Of a DNA stretch of 64,000 nucleotides, positions 24,765-33,032 are shown one piece after another (position 1 is the first letter of the stretch; each line of letters begins with the position of its first letter). The stretch lies in contig NZ_CP081878.1 in the NCBI RefSeq assembly GCF_022170825.1, forward strand, positions 2,997,001-3,061,000, read 5' to 3'. The notes beneath the pieces are model-generated. The model did no database searches and had not been told where the DNA came from. It saw only the letters and a list, made by a program, of their open reading frames with translations. Both the position numbers and the translations under genes were made by a program. This DNA comes from Exiguobacterium acetylicum (lineage in GTDB: Bacteria > Bacillota > Bacilli > Exiguobacteriales > Exiguobacteriaceae).

Positions 24765-25718
24765 ATGACAAATATCCGAGACTTGGCACGCGAAGCCAAC
24801 GTGTCCGTTACGACAGTCTCACGTGTATTAAATGATCACCCTTACGTAGCAAACGAGAAGCGACGAGCTGTCCGAGAAGCGATTGAAAAACTCGGATACA
24901 TCCGAAATCAAACTGCCGTCCATCTATCGACGGGTATGACGAAAACGGTCGGTGTCATGCTTCCGTTTGTTGATCATCCGTATCATGCTGCTATTCTTCA
25001 GGGGATCGCACAAGCTGCTTTTGACGCCAGTTATCGATTCTTAACGTGGCAAACGAACTATATAGAAACGCATGAGCAACTGGCGCTGGATGCACTCGCG
25101 CAACAGGAGATCGATGCACTCATCATCGTTTCGCACAGTCTCCCTTTATCGGCGATCCTGCCATATGAACGCTATGGACCAATCGTCTTTTGTGAACACC
25201 ACGAAGACGTCGCTGCCGTTTATATCGATCACTATACGGCTTTTCAACAAGGACTCGTACATCTGCGACAACAAGGACATACAAGTATCGGGATTTGTCT
25301 CGGGCGCCCTGACAGTACGAATAGCTTAGCACGCAAGCATGCGTATGAAGAAGTTGTCAGTGACGCGTTCGTCTATGAACAGACATTGACGATTGAAGAT
25401 GGTGCGAACGTCGCAAGGCGTTGGATGCAACAAAAGCAACGACCGACCGCCATCTTGACTGCAAGCGACCACGTGGCAGCGGGACTCATTTTAGAACTAC
25501 GAAAACAAGGTTACCAGGTCCCCGGAGATCTCTCAGTAATCGGCTTTGACGGAAGCGAACTTGCTGAAGTCTTATCGATGACGACGATTGCGATTCCATA
25601 TGCTACGATTGGACGACATGCTTTTCAGCTAACAGTTCGAAAAGATACGAGTGCTCGTCCACAAATTGAAGTACCGTCAGCGTTTATTTCTGGAACGACC
25701 GTCCTGCCTCACACATGA
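24765..25718 (+). CDS. LacI/GalR-family transcriptional regulator
   Basis: A 317-residue regulator: N-terminal helix-turn-helix and hinge (MTNIRDLAREANVSVTTVSR, NDHPYVANEKRRAVREAIEKLGY), then a periplasmic-binding-protein-like sugar domain (VGVMLPFVDHPYHAAILQGI; AILTASDHVAAGLILELRKQG; PGDLSVIGFDGSELAEVL). ATG 24765 is preceded by AGGAGAG. No transport or catabolic genes are adjacent, so effector and regulon are unknown. A 14-bp palindrome upstream of the unit may be its operator. Confidence 0.9.
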   Translation: MTNIRDLAREANVSVTTVSRVLNDHPYVANEKRRAVREAIEKLGYIRNQTAVHLSTGMTKTVGVMLPFVDHPYHAAILQGIAQAAFDASYRFLTWQTNYIETHEQLALDALAQQEIDALIIVSHSLPLSAILPYERYGPIVFCEHHEDVAAVYIDHYTAFQQGLVHLRQQGHTSIGICLGRPDSTNSLARKHAYEEVVSDAFVYEQTLTIEDGANVARRWMQQKQRPTAILTASDHVAAGLILELRKQGYQVPGDLSVIGFDGSELAEVLSMTTIAIPYATIGRHAFQLTVRKDTSARPQIEVPSAFISGTTVLPHT

Positions 25719-25726
25719 ATCCATAT

Positions 25727-25767
25727 AAAAAAGCGACGAGTTCATCGATTTGAATTCGCCGCTTTAT
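25727..25767. terminator. Imperfect intrinsic terminator
   Basis: AAAAAAGCGACGAGTTCA pairs imperfectly with TGAATTCGCCGCTTTATTT; convergent lacI-type and NlpC/P60 genes. Confidence 0.7.
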
Positions 25768-25772
25768 TTCGT

Positions 25773-26426
25773 TTAAAGTGTTCCTGCCGCTACATAACGT
25801 GATCCCCAGTAGCCACCGCGGAACGATTCTTTGACGACTCTTCCATAGTACGAGTTCGCATTAATCATCTTACTGCCATCGACAGCGATTCCAACGTGCT
25901 GAACGCCACTACCGTGTGTGAAGAAGACGAGATCTCCTGCGCCAGGAGCTGTTCGTTTCGTTGATGAATACTGAGCAGCTGCCGTGCGCGGAAGTGATTT
26001 TCCAAGCGCTTGATAGACGTAACGCGTAAATCCTGAACAATCAAAGCTAACTGGTCCTGTCGCACCAAAAACATAAGGACGTCCTTTAAGGCCCTCGGCT
26101 ACTGAAACAATCGTTGCCCCTGTTTTGCTCAGTCCTTTTGTCGTTTTTGCGTTGTATGCTTTCGTATACATCGAAGCGATATATGCTGTTTTGCCTTGAT
26201 GGCGAATTTGGTACCACTCTTTCACTTTTCCGCTCACTGTCACGGACTGTCCAAGTTTCAATTGACCGACTCGCTTGCTCGATGCTGTTGCTTTCGCTCG
26301 GATGTTTAACACATCGACGGAGACAATGACTTTCTTATTCGTTGCGGCTTGTGTTGATGACGGAACGATTGTCCAGCTACTGATCAGTAACGTTAAAGTT
26401 AGCAAAACACGAGTGACAGTTTTCAT
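25773..26426 (-). CDS. Secreted NlpC/P60 (C40) peptidoglycan hydrolase with SH3 domain
   Basis: A 217-residue exported cell-wall endopeptidase. A signal peptide (about 1-29, ending SSTQA-ATN) precedes one bacterial SH3 domain (VDVLNIRAKATASSKRVGQL) at about 33-90 and a C40 domain at about 105-215. Catalytic Cys is in FDCSGFTRYVY, His in VQHVGIAVDG, and a third polar residue in MINANSYYG. It should cleave the D-Glu to diamino acid bond in stem peptides. ATG 26426 is preferred over the in-frame TTG directly before it. Confidence 0.93.
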   Translation of the reverse strand: MKTVTRVLLTLTLLISSWTIVPSSTQAATNKKVIVSVDVLNIRAKATASSKRVGQLKLGQSVTVSGKVKEWYQIRHQGKTAYIASMYTKAYNAKTTKGLSKTGATIVSVAEGLKGRPYVFGATGPVSFDCSGFTRYVYQALGKSLPRTAAAQYSSTKRTAPGAGDLVFFTHGSGVQHVGIAVDGSKMINANSYYGRVVKESFRGGYWGSRYVAAGTL

Positions 26427-26571
26427 CAATTCATTCTCCTCTTATGTATGAGTATAATATGCCTTTAAATTGTCAGATAATTTCTGTTTTTATCCTATCA
26501 CGTTCCAGATTTTCATCATGTTACAGTTATTTAACGCAGATTCTTTCTTGTAATACTTTTGTAACAAAACA

Positions 26572-26621
26572 AAAAAACAGATATGTAGAATGGCTTATCA
26601 TCGCCATTTCTACATATCTGC
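26572..26621 (-). terminator. RND pump intrinsic terminator
   Basis: On the minus strand GCAGATATGTAGAAATGGC pairs with GCCATTCTACATATCTG, followed by TTTTTTTG; 25 bases past the pump stop. Confidence 0.85.
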
Positions 26622-26646
26622 CCGTTTTAGTCATTTAATCATTTTT

Positions 26647-29600
26647 TCAAGAATCCATTGACTTCTTTTTCCGGAAGCGTGCTAAGAATTCATAGACGAT
26701 CGGAACGATAAGGAGTGTCAACAACGTCGAACTTGTCAGTCCACCGATGACCGTCACGCCTAATCCTTTTGAAATCAATGCGCCGCCTTCAAGGCCAAGG
26801 GCAAGTGGTGCAAGGGCACCAATCGTCGCGAGAGCTGTCATCAAGATTGGACGTAAACGTGTACCTGCCGCATCGAGTAACGCTTCACGCGTCGATAAAC
26901 CTTCCGCTTCTTTATGAATGACACGGTCGATTAGGACGATCGCATTCGTCACGACGATCCCGATCAGCATCAAGGCACCAATCAAGGACGATACAGAAAT
27001 CGTCTCTCCTGTAATCAGAAGTGCAACGAGCCCTCCGATGATTGCGAACGGAAGCGAGAACAAGATGACGAGTGGTGTCAATGCTCCTCCGAACGTAATG
27101 ACAAGGACGAGATAGACGATGGCTACAGCTGCAGCCATTGCTAGACCGAGTTGTGTGAACGATTCCTGAATCTGTTCTGTGACCCCACCTTGCTCATATG
27201 AGACACCTGTCGGACGATCGATATTCTTGACAGATTTTTCAATCGCTTGGGAAGCTTCTGTCGCTTTATCCGTTTTCAATTCTGCTGTCACAGTAGCGAC
27301 GAGTTTTCCGTCACGTTCATTGAGCGAATCTGGTGTCGTTCCTTTTTTCACTTCAACGAAATCGGACAGCTTACGAACGCCAAGTGGTGTCACGACGTCT
27401 GTCTCCTCCAAGTCTCGGATCGAATCATATGTCGTCTGTTCGTTTGGAACGATGACATCAAGTTCTTTCCCATCTACCTTAATAGTAGAAAGTGGTTTTT
27501 CCTCTCCCTGGACATTCGCAATACCCTGCGCAAGCTGTGCTGTTGATACACCGAATTCAGCCGCTTTTTGCTGATCGACTTCGAACGTGTACTGCGTATA
27601 GGCTTCTTTTAGATCTGTCGTTACTTTTCGAACATATTTCGTTTCGCCTTCGATCGCATCGACGAATTTCGGTGTGACTTTTTCTAAATCTTCGATATTG
27701 TTCGCGAAGATCGAATACGAGACGCCTGACGACGCAGCTCCACCACTAAAGTCTTGCTCTTTCCATTCACCTGTCGGAATATCAGCATTCAACTGCTTGA
27801 TCGCTGTCTGCTTAACATCTGCGAAATCTTCTGTGTCTGGATCATACTGGACGATGAAGACACCTTGTTTCGTATTCCCTGGGTTCAATGGGTTTTCTCC
27901 ACCGACTGTGAATTGAAGATTATCGATATTTTTTTGTTTGTTGAAATAATCTTCTGCTTGGTCAGCTGCTTTTAATGAATCATCAAGTGTTTGACCTGGT
28001 TTTGGATTGTACGTGACGTAGAGTGTTTTTTCTCCTTCTTGATTCAAGAAGTTGACACCAATCGTTGGTACAAGTGCAAAACTTCCGATCAACAGTAGGA
28101 CGGAAAGACCAAAGACGATGAGTTTATGGTTTAACGACCAATTCAGCATACGACGATATCCGTTCGCTAGCTTTCCGCCTTCTTCTTTTTCTGGTTTTGG
28201 TGCTTTACCACGCTTAAAGAGCGAGTCCGCAAACATCGGAACGACCGTGACCGCTACGATCAAGGACGCGAACAGTGCAAAGACGACTGTCAATGCGAAC
28301 GGTAAGAAGAGTTCTCCGACGAATCCCGTAACGAATCCGAGTGGTAAGAATACAGCAATCGTAACGACCGTTGACGATGCGATTGGAATGAATACCTCTC
28401 GTGTTGCACTGATGATCAGTTCTTTTCCTTTTAGCTTTTCCGTCGGATCTGTTAAACGACGATAAATATTTTCGATGACGACGATCGAATCATCAACAAC
28501 GCGACCAATCGCGACCGTCATTGCCCCAAGCGTCATGATATTTAAGGAAATATCCATCTGCTTCAGTACAAGAATCGCCATCAGAAGTGATAGTGGAATC
28601 GAAATGACTGCGATGATCGTTGACTTGATATTTCGAAGGAACAGCAAGATGATGACGATCGCGAATAATGCACCAATCAGCGCCTTACTAATCATCGTTG
28701 AAACGGATTCCTCGATTGGTTTCCCTTGATCAAGTGTTACAGATGCATTGACTGATCCATTTTCTTTTTCAAAGTCTTTAATCGTCTGCTTCACTGCGTT
28801 GACGACATCAACCGTATTTGCGTCCTGCGACTTTGTGACTTGAACACCAATCGATCGTTCACCGTTCGAACGAGAAATCGATTCTTCAATCCCTTTGTCT
28901 TCAATCGTTGCGACTTGCGACAGCGTGACAGTTGGTACTTCTGTTGGTGCTTGTGTTGCTTGTCCTGACGTAGCACCTGTCGATGGTGTCGTTTGGGATG
29001 CAGCACCTCCTGTCGCTGCTGGTGCTTGTCCTGCTTGTCCTGCTTGTCCTGCTTGTCCTGCTTGTCCTGCTTGTCCTGCTTCAGGAGTATTCGCTGCTGG
29101 CGGTGTATAGGGAAGACGAAGATCTTTTAATTCCTTGACCGTCGTTGCTTTACCATCTAGTACGACCGCCTGTTCTTTATCTCCTAGCTCGTACAAACCA
29201 AGCGCTAAACGTGAATCATTAGCTTGAATTAATTGTTTTGCATTCTCTTCTGTTAAACCGTAACGTTCGAGTTTTTTCTCATCAAATCGAATCTCAATTC
29301 GACGAATTTCTTGACCTGCGACTTGAACCGTTTGAGCACCTTCGATTCCCTCAAGTTTTGGTTGGAGTTCATTTTCAACGAGTTTCGTTAACTCGGACAG
29401 GGAACGTTCCTTGTCTGAGACAGCAAAACCGATGACTGGGAATGCATCAAAAGAAATCCGTGATACTTGTGGCTCCTGGACACCTTCTGGTAATTCGACG
29501 TTTGAAAGAGCTTCTTTTACCTTTTGCTCTGCTTCTTCCATGTCCGTACTGAAGTTATAGTCGATTTGTAAGTTCGATGCATTTTGGAAGGACGTCGAAC

Positions 29601-29844
29601 GTACAGTATCGACCCCTGGTAAATTTTCGACCTTACTTTCAAGTTCTCGACTGACTTCATCTAGTACCTGTTCTGGTGTAGCACCTGGATAAATCGTCGT
29701 CACGGACACGGTTGGTGTCGTGATGTCTGGCAACGTCTCAAGCTTCATCGATGTTCCCGCATAAATGCCGGCAACCGTGATGATGATCGTCATGAGCCAG
29801 AGGGCAAACTTATTGTTTACCGAAAACTGGATGATCTTTTTCAT
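26647..29844 (-). CDS. RND-family efflux permease (AcrB/SwrC-like)
   Basis: A 1065-residue inner-membrane pump with 12 helices in two halves and two large extracytoplasmic domains. Visible features: start MKKIIQFSVNNKFALWLM, IYPGATPEQVLDEVSRELE, the proton-relay acidic residues in GRVVDDSIVVIENIYRR, and GIVVTNAIVLIDRVIHKEAEG with LRPILMTALATI in the second half. It resembles SwrC/YerP of Bacillus, which exports surfactin-like lipopeptides and other amphiphiles. A (Gly-Gln-Ala) repeat and Thr/Ala/Gln-rich linker is inserted near residues 250-310. GAGGGAGAA precedes ATG 29844. A TetR gene lies 14 bp upstream. Confidence 0.92.
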   Translation of the reverse strand: MKKIIQFSVNNKFALWLMTIIITVAGIYAGTSMKLETLPDITTPTVSVTTIYPGATPEQVLDEVSRELESKVENLPGVDTVRSTSFQNASNLQIDYNFSTDMEEAEQKVKEALSNVELPEGVQEPQVSRISFDAFPVIGFAVSDKERSLSELTKLVENELQPKLEGIEGAQTVQVAGQEIRRIEIRFDEKKLERYGLTEENAKQLIQANDSRLALGLYELGDKEQAVVLDGKATTVKELKDLRLPYTPPAANTPEAGQAGQAGQAGQAGQAGQAPAATGGAASQTTPSTGATSGQATQAPTEVPTVTLSQVATIEDKGIEESISRSNGERSIGVQVTKSQDANTVDVVNAVKQTIKDFEKENGSVNASVTLDQGKPIEESVSTMISKALIGALFAIVIILLFLRNIKSTIIAVISIPLSLLMAILVLKQMDISLNIMTLGAMTVAIGRVVDDSIVVIENIYRRLTDPTEKLKGKELIISATREVFIPIASSTVVTIAVFLPLGFVTGFVGELFLPFALTVVFALFASLIVAVTVVPMFADSLFKRGKAPKPEKEEGGKLANGYRRMLNWSLNHKLIVFGLSVLLLIGSFALVPTIGVNFLNQEGEKTLYVTYNPKPGQTLDDSLKAADQAEDYFNKQKNIDNLQFTVGGENPLNPGNTKQGVFIVQYDPDTEDFADVKQTAIKQLNADIPTGEWKEQDFSGGAASSGVSYSIFANNIEDLEKVTPKFVDAIEGETKYVRKVTTDLKEAYTQYTFEVDQQKAAEFGVSTAQLAQGIANVQGEEKPLSTIKVDGKELDVIVPNEQTTYDSIRDLEETDVVTPLGVRKLSDFVEVKKGTTPDSLNERDGKLVATVTAELKTDKATEASQAIEKSVKNIDRPTGVSYEQGGVTEQIQESFTQLGLAMAAAVAIVYLVLVITFGGALTPLVILFSLPFAIIGGLVALLITGETISVSSLIGALMLIGIVVTNAIVLIDRVIHKEAEGLSTREALLDAAGTRLRPILMTALATIGALAPLALGLEGGALISKGLGVTVIGGLTSSTLLTLLIVPIVYEFLARFRKKKSMDS
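29023..29076. repeat. Six perfect copies of a 9-bp tandem repeat in the RND pump gene
   Basis: TGCTTGTCC repeats six times in frame and encodes a Gly-Gln-Ala tract in a low-complexity extracytoplasmic linker. Because the unit is nine bases, copy-number change keeps the frame. Confidence 0.92.
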
Positions 29845-29858
29845 CGTATGGTTCTCCC

Positions 29859-30416
29859 TCACTCTTCAATTTGTTTGTCTAATCGTCGTGCACGTTCTAT
29901 CAATTGCTGAATCAATCGTTGTCGAACAGTCGGAGAAGGAGCGCCGAACTGAAAATGCTCAGACAACTTCAAACCGTCTAACGTAAAGCGAATCGACAAT
30001 ACCTCAACCGGATCCATCTGTTCGGTCAGTTGGCGGAAGAAATGCTCCGCTTGTCGTTTTCGTTCCTCGACGAACGTCGCATGGTCCTTTAACAAGGACA
30101 ACAAGTAAAGAAGCGCATCCATGTCGAGATGGAACTCCTCTTGCTGCTGAATTTGCAACGTCACAAACGCTTCCATCGGTCCCATCGTCAACTGATGTTG
30201 TTCGTATAGTTCGAATTGACGTGCTTCTTGCGCCTCGATGACACCCATTAGCAACGCTTCTTTCGAAGAAAAATGATACAACAGTCCACCCTTTGAGACA
30301 TTCGCTTGTTTCGCGACTTCATCGAGCGTTAGCTGCGTAAAGCCTTGTTGCAATATAATCGCCGTCGTTGCCTCAAGAATCCGGCGACGGGTCTCTTGTG
30401 CTTTTGCACTAGCCAA
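29859..30416 (-). CDS. TetR/AcrR-family regulator of the RND pump
   Basis: A 185-residue repressor with the TetR N-terminal domain (ETRRRILEATTAIILQQGFTQLTLDEVAKQANVSKG, then GLLYHFSSKEALL) and a helical ligand-binding C-terminus. It starts at TTG 30416 after GGGGGAGG. It is the first gene of a two-gene unit with the RND pump, and an ACCGTC/GACGGT dyad just downstream of its promoter -10 suggests autorepression. Confidence 0.9.
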   Translation of the reverse strand: MASAKAQETRRRILEATTAIILQQGFTQLTLDEVAKQANVSKGGLLYHFSSKEALLMGVIEAQEARQFELYEQHQLTMGPMEAFVTLQIQQQEEFHLDMDALLYLLSLLKDHATFVEERKRQAEHFFRQLTEQMDPVEVLSIRFTLDGLKLSEHFQFGAPSPTVRQRLIQQLIERARRLDKQIEE

Positions 30417-30448
30417 AAGCCTCCCCCTTTTCCTGTTTATTTTACTGT

Positions 30449-30500
30449 ACCGTCTGGACGGTTTCTTTTTATAGTGTACGGATTCTCATTTCGAGATGCA
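30449..30500 (-). promoter_or_regulatory. tetR-RND promoter and TetR operator candidate
   Basis: On the minus strand TTGCAT, 17-bp spacer, TACACT, followed by the 14-bp dyad ACCGTCCAGACGGT (30449-30462). The arrangement fits a repressor sitting at the transcription start. Confidence 0.62.
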
Positions 30501-30513
30501 ATCGCTTTGCTTA

Positions 30514-30529
30514 TGTTTCACGTGAAACT
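30514..30529. promoter_or_regulatory. parS: parS-like ParB/Spo0J binding site
   Basis: TGTTTCACGTGAAACT matches the well known chromosomal parS consensus TGTTNCACGTGAAACA at all but the last position. It lies in the gap between the tetR promoter and the ProC-like gene's terminator. Confidence 0.75.
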
Positions 30530-30539
30530 TTCGTGAACG

Positions 30540-30576
30540 AAAAAACGCTTACGCATTTCATTGTACGTAAGCGTTC
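30540..30576 (-). terminator. Intrinsic terminator of the ProC-like gene
   Basis: On the minus strand AACGCTTACG and CGTAAGCGTT pair, followed by TTTTCG; ten bases past the stop. Confidence 0.8.
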
Positions 30577-30585
30577 TCCAATAGA

Positions 30586-31356
30586 TTATTCGTCCGCTTC
30601 ACGCGCGCTCTCTCGCAACGCCGCTTGCATCGTTTCGAACAGATGACGCTCCCGTAGTACTTGAACACCACGATCCGTCGGTCCACCAGGTGCTGCAACG
30701 TCAGCAATGAGACGATCCGTACTCGCTTCAGAATGCATAAGAATCTCAGCCGAACCTTTCATCGCTTGAGCAACAATCCGGCGTGCGTCTCCTGAGTCAA
30801 AACCAGCATCCGTTAAAACGGGTATCATACCAGCTATGATTTCATAAAAGAAAGCAGGACTACATCCGGCCGCCGCCATGAACGCTGGCATCGTCGATTC
30901 ATTCGCTTCTGCGATTTCGCCGACCCGTTCAAATAATGCCTCGACTACACTTCGCTTCTCTTCGTTCACACGTGAGCCGAACCATAGTCCAGTCATTCCT
31001 AAACGGTGTGCGACTGGTGTATTCGGCATGGCAGCGACTGTCGGACATTTTGCCAACTGTTCGATTTCATGCGGAGTAATGTGAGCAGCAATCGAAACAA
31101 TCATTTGATTCGTCCACTGTTGATTTGCTACATAGTCGAGTACACCATCGGGCTGCATGCCTAGCATGACGATATCGTATAAGGAGACATCTTCCTGTTC
31201 AACAGTCTGAACACCGTGTCTTGCTGCGACTTCCGTCAATCGTGTCCCGCCACTTCGGTTCGTCATCGTAACATCCTCTCGCGCAAATCCAGAAGCGACC
31301 CATCCTTGAACGAGCGCCTCACTCATTGCACCGGCTCCTACTATTAATAGTTTCAT
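30586..31356 (-). CDS. Pyrroline-5-carboxylate reductase family protein (ProC/ComER-like)
   Basis: A 256-residue NADP-binding reductase. N-terminal Rossmann motif LLIVGAGAMSEALVQGW, the family VVAAMPNTPV-type segment (here TVAAMPNTPVAHRLG), GCSPAFFYEII and the C-terminal VAAPGGPTDRGVQVL, which corresponds to the P5C reductase signature. It could make proline, or be a ProC paralogue such as ComER whose role is not metabolic. The second of two adjacent ATGs (31356) is better spaced from AAGGAAGG. Confidence 0.85.
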   Translation of the reverse strand: MKLLIVGAGAMSEALVQGWVASGFAREDVTMTNRSGGTRLTEVAARHGVQTVEQEDVSLYDIVMLGMQPDGVLDYVANQQWTNQMIVSIAAHITPHEIEQLAKCPTVAAMPNTPVAHRLGMTGLWFGSRVNEEKRSVVEALFERVGEIAEANESTMPAFMAAAGCSPAFFYEIIAGMIPVLTDAGFDSGDARRIVAQAMKGSAEILMHSEASTDRLIADVAAPGGPTDRGVQVLRERHLFETMQAALRESAREADE

Positions 31357-31377
31357 CATATATCCTTCCTTTCCCTC

Positions 31378-31406
31378 AAAAAAAAGACCAGTCATGAACT
31401 GGTCTT
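31378..31406 (-). terminator. Intrinsic terminator of the CBS-ACT gene
   Basis: On the minus strand AAGACCAGTTCATGACTGG then TCTTTTTTTT, within the leader of the next gene. Confidence 0.85.
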
Positions 31407-31417
31407 GTGCGGGTCCA

Positions 31418-32056
31418 TTATACACGAACGGCTAAATCTTCGACAGCAACGACACGAAGTCCCTTGTCGTCAAGTTTCTTGACGATTTTTTTCTTCGTCT
31501 TCTCGTCACAATCCGTCGGTAGCGTAATCAACACTCGACGCATGACACTACTTTTTGCATCAAGCGTCATCAGACTCGCGACTGTTGAATACTTGTTGAC
31601 GATTTTCGAGATCTTCTCGAGTGCCCCTTTTTGTTCGCTCAACGCTACTGTCAGAACGTAACTCCCAGAATCACGATTCCACGCTTCTTCGAGCATTCCA
31701 AGCATCTTTCCGTGCGGTAAAATACCGAAGAAATGACCATCATCATTTAAGACTGCAATATACGGTAGTTCTTTGATTGAAAAGAAGACTTCAAAGAAAT
31801 TGCTTCCTGTATAGATGTATTTGGATGTATTCTTAATCAGCGACATGACATTATCGTCTAGACTGCCACCATTCATCCCGTGCCGATAGATATGCATCTT
31901 ATAGATGTTCCCCTTGAAGTCCTGTCCTGTCTGATCAAGAACGGGAACACAACGGTATCCGGTCTTTTCAAGTGTGTCGAGTGCTTCACGGATCGTTGCT
32001 GTTTCGGAAATCGTGACACATTGATGTTTCGGGATACATAAACTTTGAACGAGCAT
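31418..32056 (-). CDS. CBS-pair plus ACT domain protein, possible c-di-AMP-binding (CbpA-like)
   Basis: A 212-residue cytoplasmic protein. Two CBS motifs occupy about residues 1-130 (ATIREALDTLEKTGYRCVPVLD and IKELPYIAVLNDDGHFFGILPHG), and an ACT-like domain follows (SYVLTVALSEQKGALEKISKIVNKYST...). Proteins of this build in Listeria and relatives bind cyclic di-AMP (CbpA), and AcuB has a similar arrangement. Ligand is not proven. A GAGGAGGG ribosome site precedes the ATG. It is a single-gene unit. Confidence 0.78.
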   Translation of the reverse strand: MLVQSLCIPKHQCVTISETATIREALDTLEKTGYRCVPVLDQTGQDFKGNIYKMHIYRHGMNGGSLDDNVMSLIKNTSKYIYTGSNFFEVFFSIKELPYIAVLNDDGHFFGILPHGKMLGMLEEAWNRDSGSYVLTVALSEQKGALEKISKIVNKYSTVASLMTLDAKSSVMRRVLITLPTDCDEKTKKKIVKKLDDKGLRVVAVEDLAVRV

Positions 32057-32398
32057 AATAAAACCCTCCTCTTTTACCTACTTACGCAGACTTAATCATA
32101 TCATTCGATTTTCGTGCGCTATATCCTCTTTTCCCACTTCTGATGCGCTTCTACTCTTACAATCACAAGACAAATCCTATTCATCGCAACATAATCCAAC
32201 CTATTTCAATCAAGTACACAACAAAATACTCATTGTCAGACAATTTATTAAATCAACAATCCCCTTCATATTAAGATTTATTAAGATTTCGTAAAGACGC
32301 TTCATAAATGTATTCTTTTACAATATCGTCTGCTACAATCGAACTCGTGAAGTTACTTCACTAATTCTATTCTTGTTCTTAATATGGAGGCAGAAGAA
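32057..32398. other. 342-bp divergent intergenic region
   Basis: Separates the CBS-ACT gene and the DUF47-PiT operon. It is AT-rich. Visible: a perfect dyad ATTGTC-A-GACAAT (32232-32244), a direct repeat TTAAGATTT at 32271 and 32281 (10-bp period), and GTGAAGTTACTTCAC (32347-32361) near the presumed DUF47 leader. No coding frame is convincing and no -35/-10 pair is clean. Confidence 0.5.
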
Positions 32399-33016
32399 AT
32401 GTTTAGTAAAAAACAAGATCCATTTGCAGTGAAATTATCAGAAATCGCAGGACACTTAAAAACGACTTCGCAATTCTTCGTTGACTTTAAAATCAACGGC
32501 ATCGCGGATGTAAAAGAATTTGCCCATAAAGTAAAAGACTTCGAAACAGCTGGGGATGAGTTAATGCACCAGTTGATCATCGACTTGAACAATGCGTTCA
32601 TCACACCAATTGACCGTGAAGACTTACTCGCACTTGCTAATGCACTTGATGATGTCTTAGACGGCTTTGAAGAATGTTCAGCAATCTTCGAAATCTACAA
32701 TATCGTTCAAGCAGATGAGCACATGGTTAAATTCGTTGATGAGATCAACATCGCTGTCTCAGAACTTGCTATGTCAATGGATCTTCTCGTTGCCCGTAAA
32801 TTGCAACCGATGCGTGAACACGTCATCAAAATTAAAGAACAAGAAACGATTTGTGATAACTTACGTCGTAAATCAATCAAAGCATTGTTCGCAACAGAAA
32901 CAGATCCGATCAAAATCATTCAATACAAAGAAATCTATGAATCGCTCGAATCAATCGCGGACTACTGCCAAGATGCAGCTAACGTCATTGAAACGATCAT
33001 CATGAAAAACGCTTAA
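32399..33016 (+). CDS. DUF47 family (PhoU-like) phosphate transport accessory protein
   Basis: A 205-residue all-helical cytoplasmic protein (MFSKKQDPFAVKLSEIAGHL) related to PhoU. Conserved acidic motifs ETAGDELMHQLIIDLNNAFITPIDREDLLALANALDDVLDG and LRRKSIKALFATETDPIKIIQYKEIYE-type segments suit metal binding. DUF47 (Pit accessory) genes are usually paired with pit, as here with 16 bp between. ATG 32399 is chosen over 32384 because GGAGG lies between them. Confidence 0.9.
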   Translation: MFSKKQDPFAVKLSEIAGHLKTTSQFFVDFKINGIADVKEFAHKVKDFETAGDELMHQLIIDLNNAFITPIDREDLLALANALDDVLDGFEECSAIFEIYNIVQADEHMVKFVDEINIAVSELAMSMDLLVARKLQPMREHVIKIKEQETICDNLRRKSIKALFATETDPIKIIQYKEIYESLESIADYCQDAANVIETIIMKNA

Positions 33017-33032
33017 GTGAGGAGCTAACGAG

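Noticed and set aside
28052-28465. 137-codon plus-strand frame in the RND pump gene
   Set aside because: Antisense shadow of the pump; composition is Ser/Thr/Pro-rich as typical for the reverse frame.
29023-29076. CRISPR-like direct repeats
   Set aside because: Nine-base units without spacers, in frame within a coding sequence.
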